Shown: one piece after another, positions 17,928-26,746 of the stretch | Position numbering within the stretch: the first letter of the stretch is position 1 | How the letters are laid out: every line of letters starts with the position of its first letter | Source of the DNA: BJ22 sp021298375 | GTDB lineage: Bacteria; Planctomycetota; Planctomycetia; Pirellulales; Pirellulaceae | Assembly: GCA_046343015.1 (NCBI GenBank) | Contig: JBKDOL010000068.1 | Location: 59,569 to 123,568 of the forward strand | Direction: 5' to 3' | DNA: 64,000 nt | Notes under the pieces: generated by a model | The model's database searches: none | What the model was told of the DNA's origin: nothing | What the model saw: only the letters and a program-made list of their open reading frames with translations | Program-made: the position numbers and the translations under genes

Positions 17928-18884
17928 TTAGACGACGCGTTCCTGTGCAGTCCGCTCGCGAATCGCTTCGTTGACCTGCTCCAGAACCGCTGCCGAAGGA
18001 GTCCAATGGACTGCCTCAGCCGACTCTTGAATTTGCCAGGGACGCTTGGCACCGCAGAGCACGGCTGTGATTCCCGGCTGAGATATGGTCCAGCCCAAAA
18101 CAAGGGTGATCAGGGAGATGCCAGCGTCGATCGCAATCAGGTCCAGACGATCGAGAAATTGCTGATTCCACTCCCACTGACGGCCGAGAAACATCGGGTA
18201 GGTGACTCGCTTGTCGGCCGGGTCGAATCGATGCCCACGCCGCAACTTGCCCGCCAAAAGACCTTTCATCAACGGCCAGTAAGCGACTACCGAAACCCCC
18301 TGCTGCTGGCACCACGGAATGATCTCTTGCTCGATCTCGCGTTGCAGCATGTTGTATTTCAGCTGGACTACCGTGACGGGGCAAACCTTATGGAACTGCT
18401 GGAGTTGGCTCAGATTCACATTTGAGACCCCGATCAATCGGGCTTTGCCAGCGGCTTGAAAACGAGCCATGGCGGCCGCCGATTCCGCGATCGGAGTGAC
18501 TTGGTCAGGACTGTGCAGGTAGAGCAAATCCACCGCGGGCAGTCCGAGCCGGCGGAGGCTCTCGGTCAGTTCCATCTCGAGTCTCTGCGGTGAAGCATCG
18601 TTAACCCGATCCAGGCGGGCATCCCAGTGCACCCCGCCCTTGGTCGCAATCACCATCCTGTCGCGATGTTCGCGAGCTACCTGCCCGAGCAAACGCTCAC
18701 TGATGCCATCGACCCCGTAGCAGTAGGCGGTATCAAAAAAGTTCAAACCGCAATCCAGAGCCGCCTCGATTGTCGCACGGCTGTCCGCCTCCGATACCTG
18801 TAAGCTGGTCATTCCGGCAATCGGCCAGAGTCCCAAACCAATCGGATGGACCATCAAGTCGCTTTTACCCAAACGGCGCAGCAT
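17928..18884 (-). CDS. Aldo/keto reductase
   Basis: An NAD(P)H-dependent oxidoreductase of 318 residues with a TIM-barrel fold. The catalytic tetrad is visible: Asp and Tyr in LNFFDTAYCYG, Lys in MVIATKGG, His in LLYLHSPD. GVSNVNLSQLQQF follows and the C-terminal nucleotide-binding part ends with TAVLCGAKRPWQIQES. The start at MLRRLGKSDLMV is supported by GAGGAGAG eight bases upstream; the frame extends further but that part is not protein-like. The substrate is unknown. Confidence 0.92.
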   Translation of the reverse strand: MLRRLGKSDLMVHPIGLGLWPIAGMTSLQVSEADSRATIEAALDCGLNFFDTAYCYGVDGISERLLGQVAREHRDRMVIATKGGVHWDARLDRVNDASPQRLEMELTESLRRLGLPAVDLLYLHSPDQVTPIAESAAAMARFQAAGKARLIGVSNVNLSQLQQFHKVCPVTVVQLKYNMLQREIEQEIIPWCQQQGVSVVAYWPLMKGLLAGKLRRGHRFDPADKRVTYPMFLGRQWEWNQQFLDRLDLIAIDAGISLITLVLGWTISQPGITAVLCGAKRPWQIQESAEAVHWTPSAAVLEQVNEAIRERTAQERVV

Positions 18885-19694
18885 TTGAGAACTCTCCTCG
18901 AAACTATCGGCAACGGAACCGCACCAAACGCCATCATGCTGCTGAGCAACGGGTGAGATCGAGAAACACTCACCGGCTTGAAAACACGCTTGTCGTCGAC
19001 CTTCAGATGGCCTCTCCAAGAGCCAAGCAAATTCCTCAGCTATCATCGGGTATGGAAACGTCCATTGACAACGCGGAGGCCGCAGAAAATGAGCGTAACC
19101 AAAAAAAATATTGCCTGACCAAAACTGCCGACCGGAAGCGAGAGCGACGCTGGCTGAATTCGTTCATAAAAGCAAGCGAGTTCACGCGAGATTCGAAATG
19201 AGCGGCTCGATACGGTGTTTCTGATTTGACTTGACTAACTCTCAACTCCAGAACGAAAACCATGCGGCTCAACTCTATCCGTTGCGCAGGGTTCAAGGGA
19301 ACCGAATCTGCCTTCAGGCTCCCTCGGGTGAAAGTCGAAGATGTCGGGGGAGCCGGTGATTTTGCCGATGCACGACCCGACCGCTCCAGCAGCGACCGAT
19401 TTTGGAGCCGACCGCTGAACTGAAAACTCGCGCTCACTTCATTCCTCAATCGCAGGGGCGACGTTGGCTCAGGGCGGAACGGAAAACGCCGGCTGGCAGA
19501 AACTGCTGGAAAGCAGAAAGAAGCCTTGGCGTTTAAAGACAGGGGCCAAGAATCAGGCAGCGGATGGGGCGTCGAGAGAACGGGGCAAGTTGGAAGTGCA
19601 AACTACCCGACCGGGGACGATCCTCGCCCGACTCTCTTGCCAGAAGACAGCAAGCGTTTGCCAAACGAGCAAGACGCCTCGGGAGGAAAGCCGC
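18885..19694. other. Gap without a supported gene
   Basis: About 800 bases upstream of the aldo/keto reductase. Several short frames exist on both strands, but none has a start signal and a protein-like composition. The promoter of the reductase should lie near 18.9 kb. Confidence 0.45.
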
Positions 19695-19732
19695 AAAAAA
19701 AAGACCCGGTGCGAAGTTGACATCGCACCGGG
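19695..19732 (-). terminator. Rho-independent terminator after tRNA-Glu
   Basis: On the minus strand, CCCGGTGCGA and TCGCACCGGG form a perfect 10-bp stem with an 8-base loop, followed by TC and eight T. It lies 74 bases downstream of the tRNA-Glu 3' end and is the clearest terminator in the window. Confidence 0.92.
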
Positions 19733-19806
19733 CCCGGTAGAAATCGGTCTGCCACTGGAAGAGAACTTGCTCTCTCAATGGCATCGCTAAAGTGGCATCG
19801 CTAAAG

Positions 19807-19879
19807 TGACCCCGACGGGACTCGAACCCGTGTTCCCGCCGTGAAAGGGCGGTGTCCTAGACCGCTAGACGACGGGGCC
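19807..19879 (-). tRNA. tRNA-Glu, anticodon UUC
   Basis: A complete cloverleaf. The acceptor GGCCCCG/CGGGGTC has one G-U pair. The anticodon arm CCGCC-CTTTCAC-GGCGG has anticodon TTC, and the T arm is CGGG-TTCGAGT-CCCG. The discriminator is A and CCA is not encoded. A perfect palindrome CCGCAGCTGCGG lies 19 bases upstream at 19898-19909. A 14-bp duplication (TGGCATCGCTAAAG, twice) abuts the 3' end at 19779-19806. Confidence 0.95.
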
Positions 19880-20248
19880 TCTGGACGAATATCTAAACCG
19901 CAGCTGCGGCTCGAATTAAACAACCTAACGCTCACCCCATTCAGGGTCAAGGCCCGGCCGCATGAGGATTACCGGGCCCAGCCCAGTCTCGGTTTCGGCT
20001 GATTCGGCAGCTGAAACAAGTTTTGCCGAGGGGAGCGAGATAACCGCTACGGCCCCACCACCCCCTGGCCACGACTCGCCACAAGCTCCGCGCGAGTGAT
20101 GCTCAAGCTGACCTCCCAGCCGCTTCCGAAACAAAATCGTCCCCGGTCTTGGCGGTGGACCGCCGCGAGACCGCCGCTTGTCCCCGCAGCGGAGGGCGAA
20201 ACGGTCTAGAGATCGGCAAAAAGAGACTCTTTGCCCGGCCGTTGAACC
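19880..20248. other. Gap between csrA and tRNA-Glu
   Basis: About 370 bases. It holds the palindrome at 19898-19909, likely part of the tRNA promoter region. No gene is seen. Confidence 0.4.
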
Positions 20249-20299
20249 GCGGCCGTTTAATTGTCGCGGCCGTTTAGTTGTCGCGGCCGTTTAGTTGTC
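20249..20299. repeat. Tandem repeat, 3 x 17 bp, overlapping the csrA stop
   Basis: GCGGCCGTTTAATTGTC at 20249 and two copies of GCGGCCGTTTAGTTGTC at 20266 and 20283. The third copy contains the csrA stop codon and last two codons, so the array appears to have grown outward from the gene end. Confidence 0.93.
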
Positions 20300-20503
20300 G
20301 TTGGGATTGGATCCGTTGGACTGGCTGGGAGATTCAGCCTCCGAACGCTTGATCGCTTCGTAGACTTCCAGGCGGTGTACGGGAACGTCCTTGGGGGCTT
20401 CTACCCCGAGACGAACCTTGTCTCCGCGAATCTCGACCACAACGATCGTGATGTCGTCGTTAATGACGATGCTCTCGTTTTTCTTTCGCGATAATACCAA
20501 CAT
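20291..20503 (-). CDS. csrA: Carbon storage regulator CsrA
   Basis: A 70-residue RNA-binding post-transcriptional regulator. The sequence MLVLSRKKNESIVINDDITI and the segment GDKVRLGVEAPKDVPVHRLEVYEAI are the canonical CsrA core, including the RNA-contacting N-terminal LVLSRK and the VPVHR motif near residue 41. The final 16 residues are a Ser/Asn-rich tail. AGGA precedes the ATG with proper spacing. It would bind GGA motifs in 5' leaders to control carbon use or motility genes; no flagellar gene is nearby. Confidence 0.96.
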   Translation of the reverse strand: MLVLSRKKNESIVINDDITIVVVEIRGDKVRLGVEAPKDVPVHRLEVYEAIKRSEAESPSQSNGSNPNDN

Positions 20504-21326
20504 GGCGCATTCCTTTGTTTTTCAGGGAGTTCCTCGGGGATGAGGAAGCAACCTACTCGGCTCCTGGCGAGCTTTCTTGCGAGCTTTCTAGCGAGCGACT
20601 CGGCAGTTCGATTCGATTCTGTAGGGCGGTAAACGTGGACTTGAAATCGGGCTGCAACTGGCTGACTGAAGTTGCAGGAAAAAGGGGAGGGGAGGAAAGG
20701 AGTTTTAAGGCAAGCGACCAGTCCGCAATCTCGCGGACCCCTTCGCTGCAAACCGGAACCCTGACGTTCAAGCCAGTTGGTGGCTCCAGATTTGAAAGCG
20801 AAAACTGCGTCAAATAAACCTTTGATTTTTTCCAGCCCGGGGGCTTGACAAAGCTGTGTTGACCCTGAGATCACTCTACCTCTCAGCAGTCAATAGTCAA
20901 CCAAAGGAATTCAACGAAACCAGCGAAATCAGGGGCAATCGCCAACCTCTGGAGTCAGAACCGCTTTTTCCGCAATTTTTTCACAAAAGCTCAAGGTTTC
21001 CCCAATTTCGTTCGCGCGATCGCCAGCCGCAGCCGTTCCGCGGAGATTCTCCCGCGCTCCGCTGGCCAACTCGACACTTTCGCAGCCCTAATTGCCGCCG
21101 CGTCCGCAACCCGGGAAACCGCGGCTCCAGCAGCGGCTCCCGGCAAACGCCTGCGTTCCGCTGGACGAGGCTGCTTTCTCATTCGTTTCCGCTTTTTGAG
21201 GTCGGTGGCAAGGGTCGAGCGAGCAAGGTCTTTTCTCGGCGACTGGCGGCTCTACAATCGACCCCTCCCCACTGACAACCACACCAGTTCCTGACTGTCG
21301 ACCAGAGCTACCCGTTTTTTCACCTG
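20504..21326. other. Long gap upstream of csrA and tatD
   Basis: An 823-base divergent region. It must hold the csrA and tatD promoters, but I could not fix them; TTGACA at 20844 has no matching -10 sequence. A 12-bp duplication of GCGAGCTTTCT lies near 20568. No gene or RNA is recognised. A structured csrA leader is possible but not demonstrated. Confidence 0.4.
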
Positions 21327-22160
21327 ATGAACCTCGCCGCGACCATGCCGAATTGCTTCCTCTACGATACTCACGCCCACCTCGCCTACCCTCAACTGGC
21401 CGATCGATTGGACGAGGTCCTGCAACATGCGCATGAGCACCACGTTCGGCTGATCAATTGCGTCGCCACCGAACTCGCCACGACTCGGGCAGCGATCGAG
21501 TTGGCTACCCAGCATCTCCAAGTCAAGGCGACTGCCGGCTGGCACCCCAACGATTGCCTGGGACTAGACGAGTCCCAATGGCAGGAAGTTCGCCAACTGG
21601 CGACCGCCCCCGAGGTCGTGGCGATCGGCGAAACGGGACTCGACCTCTACTGGAAAGACTGCCCTCTGGAGGTTCAGCAGCATTGGTTCGCCCGACACTG
21701 GGAACTGGCTCGCGAACTGAACAAGCCGGTCATTATCCACATGCGTGACTGCGAGCCGGAGATGCTGGCTGCGCTGGAACAGGAATTCCGGCGGGGTGGT
21801 CCGCTCAAAGGCGTGATGCACTCCTACTCCGGCTCAGCCGCGACGGCAGCTCGCTGCCTCGAACTTGGCCTGCACCTCAGCTTTGCCGGGATGTTGACTT
21901 ACAAGAACGCGGATGAGTTGCGAACGGTCGCGAGATCCGTCCCGGCAGATCGGCTGTTGGTGGAAACGGATGCCCCCTTCCTCGCTCCGGTTCCGCACCG
22001 CGGCAAACGGCCGAACCTTCCCGGCTGGGTGCAGCACACGGCTGAATGCCTCGCCGAATGCCGCAGTTGTTCTTTTGAGGAGATTGCGAACCTGACCACC
22101 CGCAACGCTTGCCAGCTCTTTGGCGTCACACTCCCGCAAACTGCCGGGATTGATGGATGA
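21327..22160 (+). CDS. tatD: TatD-family metal-dependent hydrolase
   Basis: A 277-residue TIM-barrel deoxyribonuclease-type hydrolase. Metal ligands are in place: DTHAHL near residue 15, GETGLDLYW (Glu) near 110, VIIHMRD (His) near 140, GVMHSYSG (His) near 165, and LVETDAPFLAP (Asp) near 215. The family acts in DNA processing or quality control; it is not part of the Tat translocon despite the name. The start could be ATG 21327 or ATG 21345 (MPNCFLYDTHAHL). The last 35 bases overlap the 3' end of the convergent aminotransferase gene. Confidence 0.93.
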   Translation: MNLAATMPNCFLYDTHAHLAYPQLADRLDEVLQHAHEHHVRLINCVATELATTRAAIELATQHLQVKATAGWHPNDCLGLDESQWQEVRQLATAPEVVAIGETGLDLYWKDCPLEVQQHWFARHWELARELNKPVIIHMRDCEPEMLAALEQEFRRGGPLKGVMHSYSGSAATAARCLELGLHLSFAGMLTYKNADELRTVARSVPADRLLVETDAPFLAPVPHRGKRPNLPGWVQHTAECLAECRSCSFEEIANLTTRNACQLFGVTLPQTAGIDG

Positions 22161-23061
22161 GGTCGACTCCGGTCCGTTCCCCGAGTTCGACGATCGTCTG
22201 CCAGTAAATCTCCCCACCGACCTCGCCATTGCCGATGGGGACCCCATCCACTGCGCAAACCGGGGCGATGATTCCCGGGGTACTCAAGCTGAGAACTTCG
22301 CTGGCGGACTGCAGGTCGGTAACATGCAACGGCTTTCGAGTTACCTCCAACCCGTAACGACTCACCAAGTCCAAAAACCATCCGAGGCAAGTCCCTGGCA
22401 GAATCGCCTCGGGCGCGGGCAGCAAACATCGTCGTATCCGCCCATCAATCGCGACGATCGTCGCGGCTGGGCTTTCCGTCACACACCCCGCGGTATCCAA
22501 CAACAGCGCTTGGGCTCCCGGGGCGGCAAACTCCGCTTCATGCTGGGCAATCCAGTAGTGCATGCGACTGCGCGACTTGAGCCTGCGGTCGAGACTCGCT
22601 GCGGGGATTTCGCGGGTGGGAACTGTGATCAGGCGCACGCCCTCGCGATGCCGCCGAGCCAACTCGGCATGCGGCAAGCGGAAAGTATGGCCGACCAGGC
22701 GAGAGCCACTCAGCGGAGTCGCCGATGCCGGACGAAACCGGCCGTGATCGCCTCCCGTCACCACGACACAGCAGCCGAGATCGTCGCCGGGATCGAGCTG
22801 CGTCGAGCTGCTCGCAACCAATTGATGCAAAAGTCTTGCCAACTCCTGCCGCGGGTTGGCGCCGAGTACTTCCGGCCATTCCAGCCAAGCGATCCGCAAC
22901 CCCTGCTCGAGGCGATCGAGATGGGAGTCGAGCAACCACAGTTCCTGACCGAGCGTCCGCAACTGTTCGGTGACCGCGACTCCCTGGGCAAATCCCAGGT
23001 CCCAGAGAGGAATGTTGGCGGAGCTCAGCGGCACGATCGCTCCCTCGATTAGCCCATACAT
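22126..23061 (-). CDS. Class IV PLP aminotransferase-like protein
   Basis: A 311-residue member of the family of branched-chain and D-amino acid aminotransferases and aminodeoxychorismate lyase. The N-terminal LIEGAIVPLSSANIPLWDLGFAQGVAVTEQLRT matches only in layout; the PLP lysine is in RRLKSRSRMHYWIAQ, and LLLDTAGCVTESPAATIVAID is the usual Glu-containing loop. The substrate cannot be assigned. The start at 23061 is set by GGAGGA six bases upstream. It follows the HemN-like gene by 46 bp and is the last gene of a six-gene same-strand cluster. Confidence 0.85.
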   Translation of the reverse strand: MYGLIEGAIVPLSSANIPLWDLGFAQGVAVTEQLRTLGQELWLLDSHLDRLEQGLRIAWLEWPEVLGANPRQELARLLHQLVASSSTQLDPGDDLGCCVVVTGGDHGRFRPASATPLSGSRLVGHTFRLPHAELARRHREGVRLITVPTREIPAASLDRRLKSRSRMHYWIAQHEAEFAAPGAQALLLDTAGCVTESPAATIVAIDGRIRRCLLPAPEAILPGTCLGWFLDLVSRYGLEVTRKPLHVTDLQSASEVLSLSTPGIIAPVCAVDGVPIGNGEVGGEIYWQTIVELGERTGVDLIHQSRQFAGV

Positions 23062-23107
23062 GGCATCCTCCAGAGGGCACCCTTCGCGAGCTCGCCCCCT
23101 CATGTTC

Positions 23108-24418
23108 TCAAGTGTATCGGACGCCCCGAATGGCAGGCTCGAAAAAGTCCGGCAGCAGCCCGTCGACTTGCAGCAACCCTTTTCGGGTCAACTCGACTCT
23201 CTGGCTGTCAAACTGCAACATCCCGGCCGTCCGGTCAGCCTCCCAGACCGAGCGCCAGTGCTCGATGATATCGACTCCAAACTTGCGGCGGAAATAATCG
23301 ACCTCAAGATAACCCCGTTTGAGCAGCAGGATCGTCTCGCGAATCAACAACTGCTCGGCAGTCGGCCGGAGCGCGCGGCCGACGGGCAACTCACCCCGCT
23401 CCAGCAAGTCGCCGAGGTACTGCTGCATCTCCGGCTTGTTCTGGTAATGCACTCCCGACAAATGGCCAAAACTGGCAATTCCGGTCGCAATCAGATCCGA
23501 GCCCTGAAACAGGTTGTCGCGGTAGCTGAAGTTGACCTTGTCCGGATTCTTGAACACGGTGTATCCGCTGGAGATCGTGTAGCCCGCCTCGAGAAACCGA
23601 TCAAACGCATAGTTGACCCAGTCCCGCTTCAGGGGCCAATCGGCCACCGGCGTCTCGATTTTGTTGCCGAGAATGTCCTGGGAGAACACCGTGTTGAACG
23701 GCAACTCCATCTGATAAATGGTGACGCTGTCGGGCGAAAGCCGAATCGTTTCGTCGATGTTATATTTCCAGTTATCCCAAGTCTCACCCACCATCCCCGA
23801 GATCAAGTCGATGTTGACATTGGGAAAACCGATTTTCTGAATCCACTCCCAAGCCCGGTAAATCTCCTTGGAGAGATGCGCCCGGCCATTCTCCTCGAGA
23901 ATCCGATCGGTGAAATTCTCCACGCCGAGACTCAGCCGAGTCACGCCCAGTTCCTTCAGGGTCTCGAGTTTGTTCTCCTGAAGCGTTCCCGGCTCGCATT
24001 CAAACGTGACCTCTTCGGCCTGATCCCAATTGATGTTCGCCCGCAGGCGATCGACCAGGCTGCGAAGTTGCTTGCTGCTGAGAAATGAAGGGGTGCCTCC
24101 GCCAAAATAAACAAAGCGGAATGGACGGCCACCCATGACAGGCAGACGGCTGACCAGTTCAATCTCGCGACAAAGCGCTGAGACGTAGGTTTCAATCTCG
24201 GCCGCGTTTTTGTCGGTGAACACCTTGAAGTAGCAGAACTTGCAGCGTTTGCGACAAAAGGGAATGTGGAGATAGAGTCCCAGCGGCACATCCGGACGGG
24301 GTGGCTGATTCATCGCCCCGAGAATTTCCGGGACCAACTCTTTTTTCCATTGGCTGTAAGGCGGGTAGTTCGAAATGAAGTAGCTGCCAACTTCGGTCTT
24401 GGTCGCTTCTGTGGTCAT
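23108..24418 (-). CDS. HemN/HemW-like radical SAM protein
   Basis: A 436-residue radical S-adenosylmethionine protein annotated by similarity as coproporphyrinogen III oxidase family. The 4Fe-4S cluster cysteines are C55, C59 and C62 (CRKRCKFC, with the family's CX3CX2C spacing), then VYFGGGTPSFLS for SAM binding and the HemN-type C-terminal domain. Whether it makes haem is doubtful: its neighbours are an alcohol dehydrogenase, a PQQ propeller and an aminotransferase, so it may modify another substrate or act as a haem chaperone or haem-degrading radical SAM enzyme. It starts 22 bp after the propeller gene. Confidence 0.85.
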   Translation of the reverse strand: MTTEATKTEVGSYFISNYPPYSQWKKELVPEILGAMNQPPRPDVPLGLYLHIPFCRKRCKFCYFKVFTDKNAAEIETYVSALCREIELVSRLPVMGGRPFRFVYFGGGTPSFLSSKQLRSLVDRLRANINWDQAEEVTFECEPGTLQENKLETLKELGVTRLSLGVENFTDRILEENGRAHLSKEIYRAWEWIQKIGFPNVNIDLISGMVGETWDNWKYNIDETIRLSPDSVTIYQMELPFNTVFSQDILGNKIETPVADWPLKRDWVNYAFDRFLEAGYTISSGYTVFKNPDKVNFSYRDNLFQGSDLIATGIASFGHLSGVHYQNKPEMQQYLGDLLERGELPVGRALRPTAEQLLIRETILLLKRGYLEVDYFRRKFGVDIIEHWRSVWEADRTAGMLQFDSQRVELTRKGLLQVDGLLPDFFEPAIRGVRYT

Positions 24419-24440
24419 TGGAATTTTTGGTTGCTGAGCT

Positions 24441-25598
24441 TCACTTGGCCCCGAGACAATAAACGAACCCCCGGTCGGTTGCGATTACCAGTCGGTCGAA
24501 GCCGACGGCGGGCGATCCGGTCAAGCCTCCATTGAACTCATAGCTTTGCAGGGGCTGGCCCGATTTCCAATTGTACTCATAAAGGACACCGTTGTTCGCA
24601 CCAATAAACACGCGCTCGCCAACAACCACCGCCGACGACTCGATGTTTGCCTTGACCCGGGCGGTCCACTGCACCGCCCCATCCGCCGGATTGAGTGAAA
24701 TCAGTTGCCTCTGGGTGGTGCCAATCAGGATGTGCCCCTCCACTACCGCTGCATTGCCACGCACCGAAATTGGCGAATCCTCGCGGTTGTAATTCCAGAG
24801 CAGCTTTGGCTCGCGCCAATTGACGGCGAAGAAACCGGACTGCTCCGTGCCGAAAAAAATCGCATCGCCGAGCACCGCGGGGGTGCAACCGGTGGGCGAG
24901 GTGATTTCGACATTGCCGACTTCACTTCCATCCTTGAGATTGATCACATGCAACAGCCCATCGCAGCCCGCGACAAACGCGCGCTCACCAGCTACCGTCG
25001 GCGTCGATCGCAGCTGGTCCCCCGCGGCGATTTTCCAGACGACCTCTCCGTTGTCGGCCCGCAAACAGTAGAACCAGGAATCCTGCGAGGTGACGAGGAC
25101 TTTGTCCTCGAAAAAGTTGGGACTGGAATCGATCGAGGCCTCGGCTGCGAACTTCCAGAGCTCCTTGCCCGCTCCATCGAGGCAATACAATTTGCCCTCG
25201 ACATCGCCCACATAAAAGCGACCGTTCCGATGGCTGACCGACCCAATAAAACCGACCGGGCCTTCATACTTCCAGAGCTCATCGCCAGTCAGCAAATCAA
25301 ACGCCAGAACGGGACCATTGCCGCTGGACAGAACCGCCACCTTGCGACCGCCGAGTTCGACCAGACAGGCAGTGGAGGCAAAACTGTTTTTAGGGATCTG
25401 ACGTTCCCAGAGGATCTCCAGCCGCTCGGGCAGCTTGCTGCGGGCGACCCCTGTGCTCGCCACATCGCCACGAAAAACGGGCCAGTCGTTTTCGACCTGC
25501 TTCGCCGGCTCCGGTTCCTGTGCCGCTGCGCTCCAGCCGCACACGCTGAGGCCGAACAACCACCAACACGCCCATGCTTTCCAGCCGATTGGTCTCAT
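24441..25598 (-). CDS. Secreted PQQ-like beta-propeller protein
   Basis: A 385-residue exported protein. A signal peptide (about residues 1-26, ending GWSAAAQ) is followed by DWPVFRGDVASTG, the usual opening of planctomycete PQQ-repeat proteins. About seven blades follow with the W-motif (ELWKYEGPVG, ELWKFAAEAS, VVWKIAAGDQ, VQWTARVKAN). The catalytic residues of quinoprotein dehydrogenases are not evident, so it is more likely a binding or assembly protein than an enzyme. Its ATG overlaps the stop of the iron alcohol dehydrogenase gene (ATGA), so it is translated with it although it is exported. Confidence 0.88.
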   Translation of the reverse strand: MRPIGWKAWACWWLFGLSVCGWSAAAQEPEPAKQVENDWPVFRGDVASTGVARSKLPERLEILWERQIPKNSFASTACLVELGGRKVAVLSSGNGPVLAFDLLTGDELWKYEGPVGFIGSVSHRNGRFYVGDVEGKLYCLDGAGKELWKFAAEASIDSSPNFFEDKVLVTSQDSWFYCLRADNGEVVWKIAAGDQLRSTPTVAGERAFVAGCDGLLHVINLKDGSEVGNVEITSPTGCTPAVLGDAIFFGTEQSGFFAVNWREPKLLWNYNREDSPISVRGNAAVVEGHILIGTTQRQLISLNPADGAVQWTARVKANIESSAVVVGERVFIGANNGVLYEYNWKSGQPLQSYEFNGGLTGSPAVGFDRLVIATDRGFVYCLGAK

Positions 25599-26746
25599 AA
25601 TGCCTGCTCGTACAATCGTTCCAAGTCACTGGCCTGCACTTCCCGCGGATTGAATTGAGCGGTCCATTGAGCGGCCGCTTGCCGGGCCAATTCCGGCAAC
25701 TCTTCCGCCCCGACACCACACTCCCGGTAGCTCGTTGCCAAGCCGGCAACGCGGAGCATCCTGCCGAGAAACTCGGCCACTCCCTCCGCACCGCTCTCGG
25801 GCGGCGGGGTCAGGCCGTCCAATTGACTGCTCGCCAAAAGCTCCACATACCACTCATTATGGACGGCGCCGTTGAAGCGGACGACATGTGGAAGAGCAAT
25901 TCCCACGGCTTGTCCATGAATCGTCCCGCGACTTGCCGTCACTGGATTGGCCAGCGAATGAGCTGCTCCGAGCATCGAATTCTCGATTGCCAGTCCGGCA
26001 AACGCGGCGCCCAGTTGCATGGCTGCCCGGGCCTCCAGATCGTCGGGCGCCTCGAGCACGCGGGCGTAGCTGCGGGACAGCAAACGCCAGGCCTCGCGGG
26101 AGTAATGCAGCGACACCGGATTTCGCTTCCGCGTGACGTACGTCTCGACCGCGTGGGAGATGGCATCGATCCCCGTCACCGCCGTCACCCTGCGGGGCTG
26201 GGTCAGCGTCAACTCCGGGTCGAGCAGAGCGACTGCGCAACTCGCCTTGCGGTCGCCACAGGCCATTTTCATGTGAGTCTGGGCGTCGGAAATCAGGGCA
26301 AACGACTGCAGCTCGCTACCCGTTCCGCCGGTCGTCGGCACGGCAATCATCGGCAACATGGGCTGGGTCGCTTTGCCAACGCCCCAGTAATCTTTCATCT
26401 CACCGCCGTTGGTGTAAATGAAGTTGATCCCCTTGGCGCAGTCGAGGCTGCTTCCTCCGCCCAGCCCAACCAGGAGTTCGGGGCTTACCCGACGGGCCAC
26501 TGAGACACCGGCCGCGACGTGTTCCGTCGTCGGGTTCTCACCCGTTTCGGCAAAGACCGTGACCGAGACACCCTGGTCGCCGAGCGACTTTACCGCCCGG
26601 TCGACGTGCCCCGCCCCAATGAGTCCACGGTCGGTAACCAGCAACGCCCGCCGCGCTCCCAGTCCAACTGCCAATTCACCCAGACGATTCAAACTGCCGG
26701 CGCCGAAGACAATCCGCGTCCGGAGCTGAAAATCAAACGGCGTCAT
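25595..26746 (-). CDS. Iron-containing alcohol dehydrogenase
   Basis: A 383-residue group III alcohol dehydrogenase that would interconvert an aldehyde and an alcohol with NAD(P)H. The dinucleotide motif GLGGGSSLDCAKG is near residue 95, and PTTGGTGSE near 135. Metal ligands are the Asp before the ISHAVETY motif, His in HAVETY, His in AAHSLANP and His in IHGQAVGIALPHV. The start at MTPFDFQLRT overlaps the stop of the aldehyde dehydrogenase-like gene (ATGA), implying coupled translation and likely hand-over of an aldehyde between the two enzymes. The substrate is unknown. Confidence 0.92.
   Translation of the reverse strand: MTPFDFQLRTRIVFGAGSLNRLGELAVGLGARRALLVTDRGLIGAGHVDRAVKSLGDQGVSVTVFAETGENPTTEHVAAGVSVARRVSPELLVGLGGGSSLDCAKGINFIYTNGGEMKDYWGVGKATQPMLPMIAVPTTGGTGSELQSFALISDAQTHMKMACGDRKASCAVALLDPELTLTQPRRVTAVTGIDAISHAVETYVTRKRNPVSLHYSREAWRLLSRSYARVLEAPDDLEARAAMQLGAAFAGLAIENSMLGAAHSLANPVTASRGTIHGQAVGIALPHVVRFNGAVHNEWYVELLASSQLDGLTPPPESGAEGVAEFLGRMLRVAGLATSYRECGVGAEELPELARQAAAQWTAQFNPREVQASDLERLYEQAL

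Noticed and set aside
20844..20849. Sigma-70 promoter from TTGACA
   Set aside because: No acceptable -10 element at 16-18 bp and no plus-strand gene for almost 500 bases.
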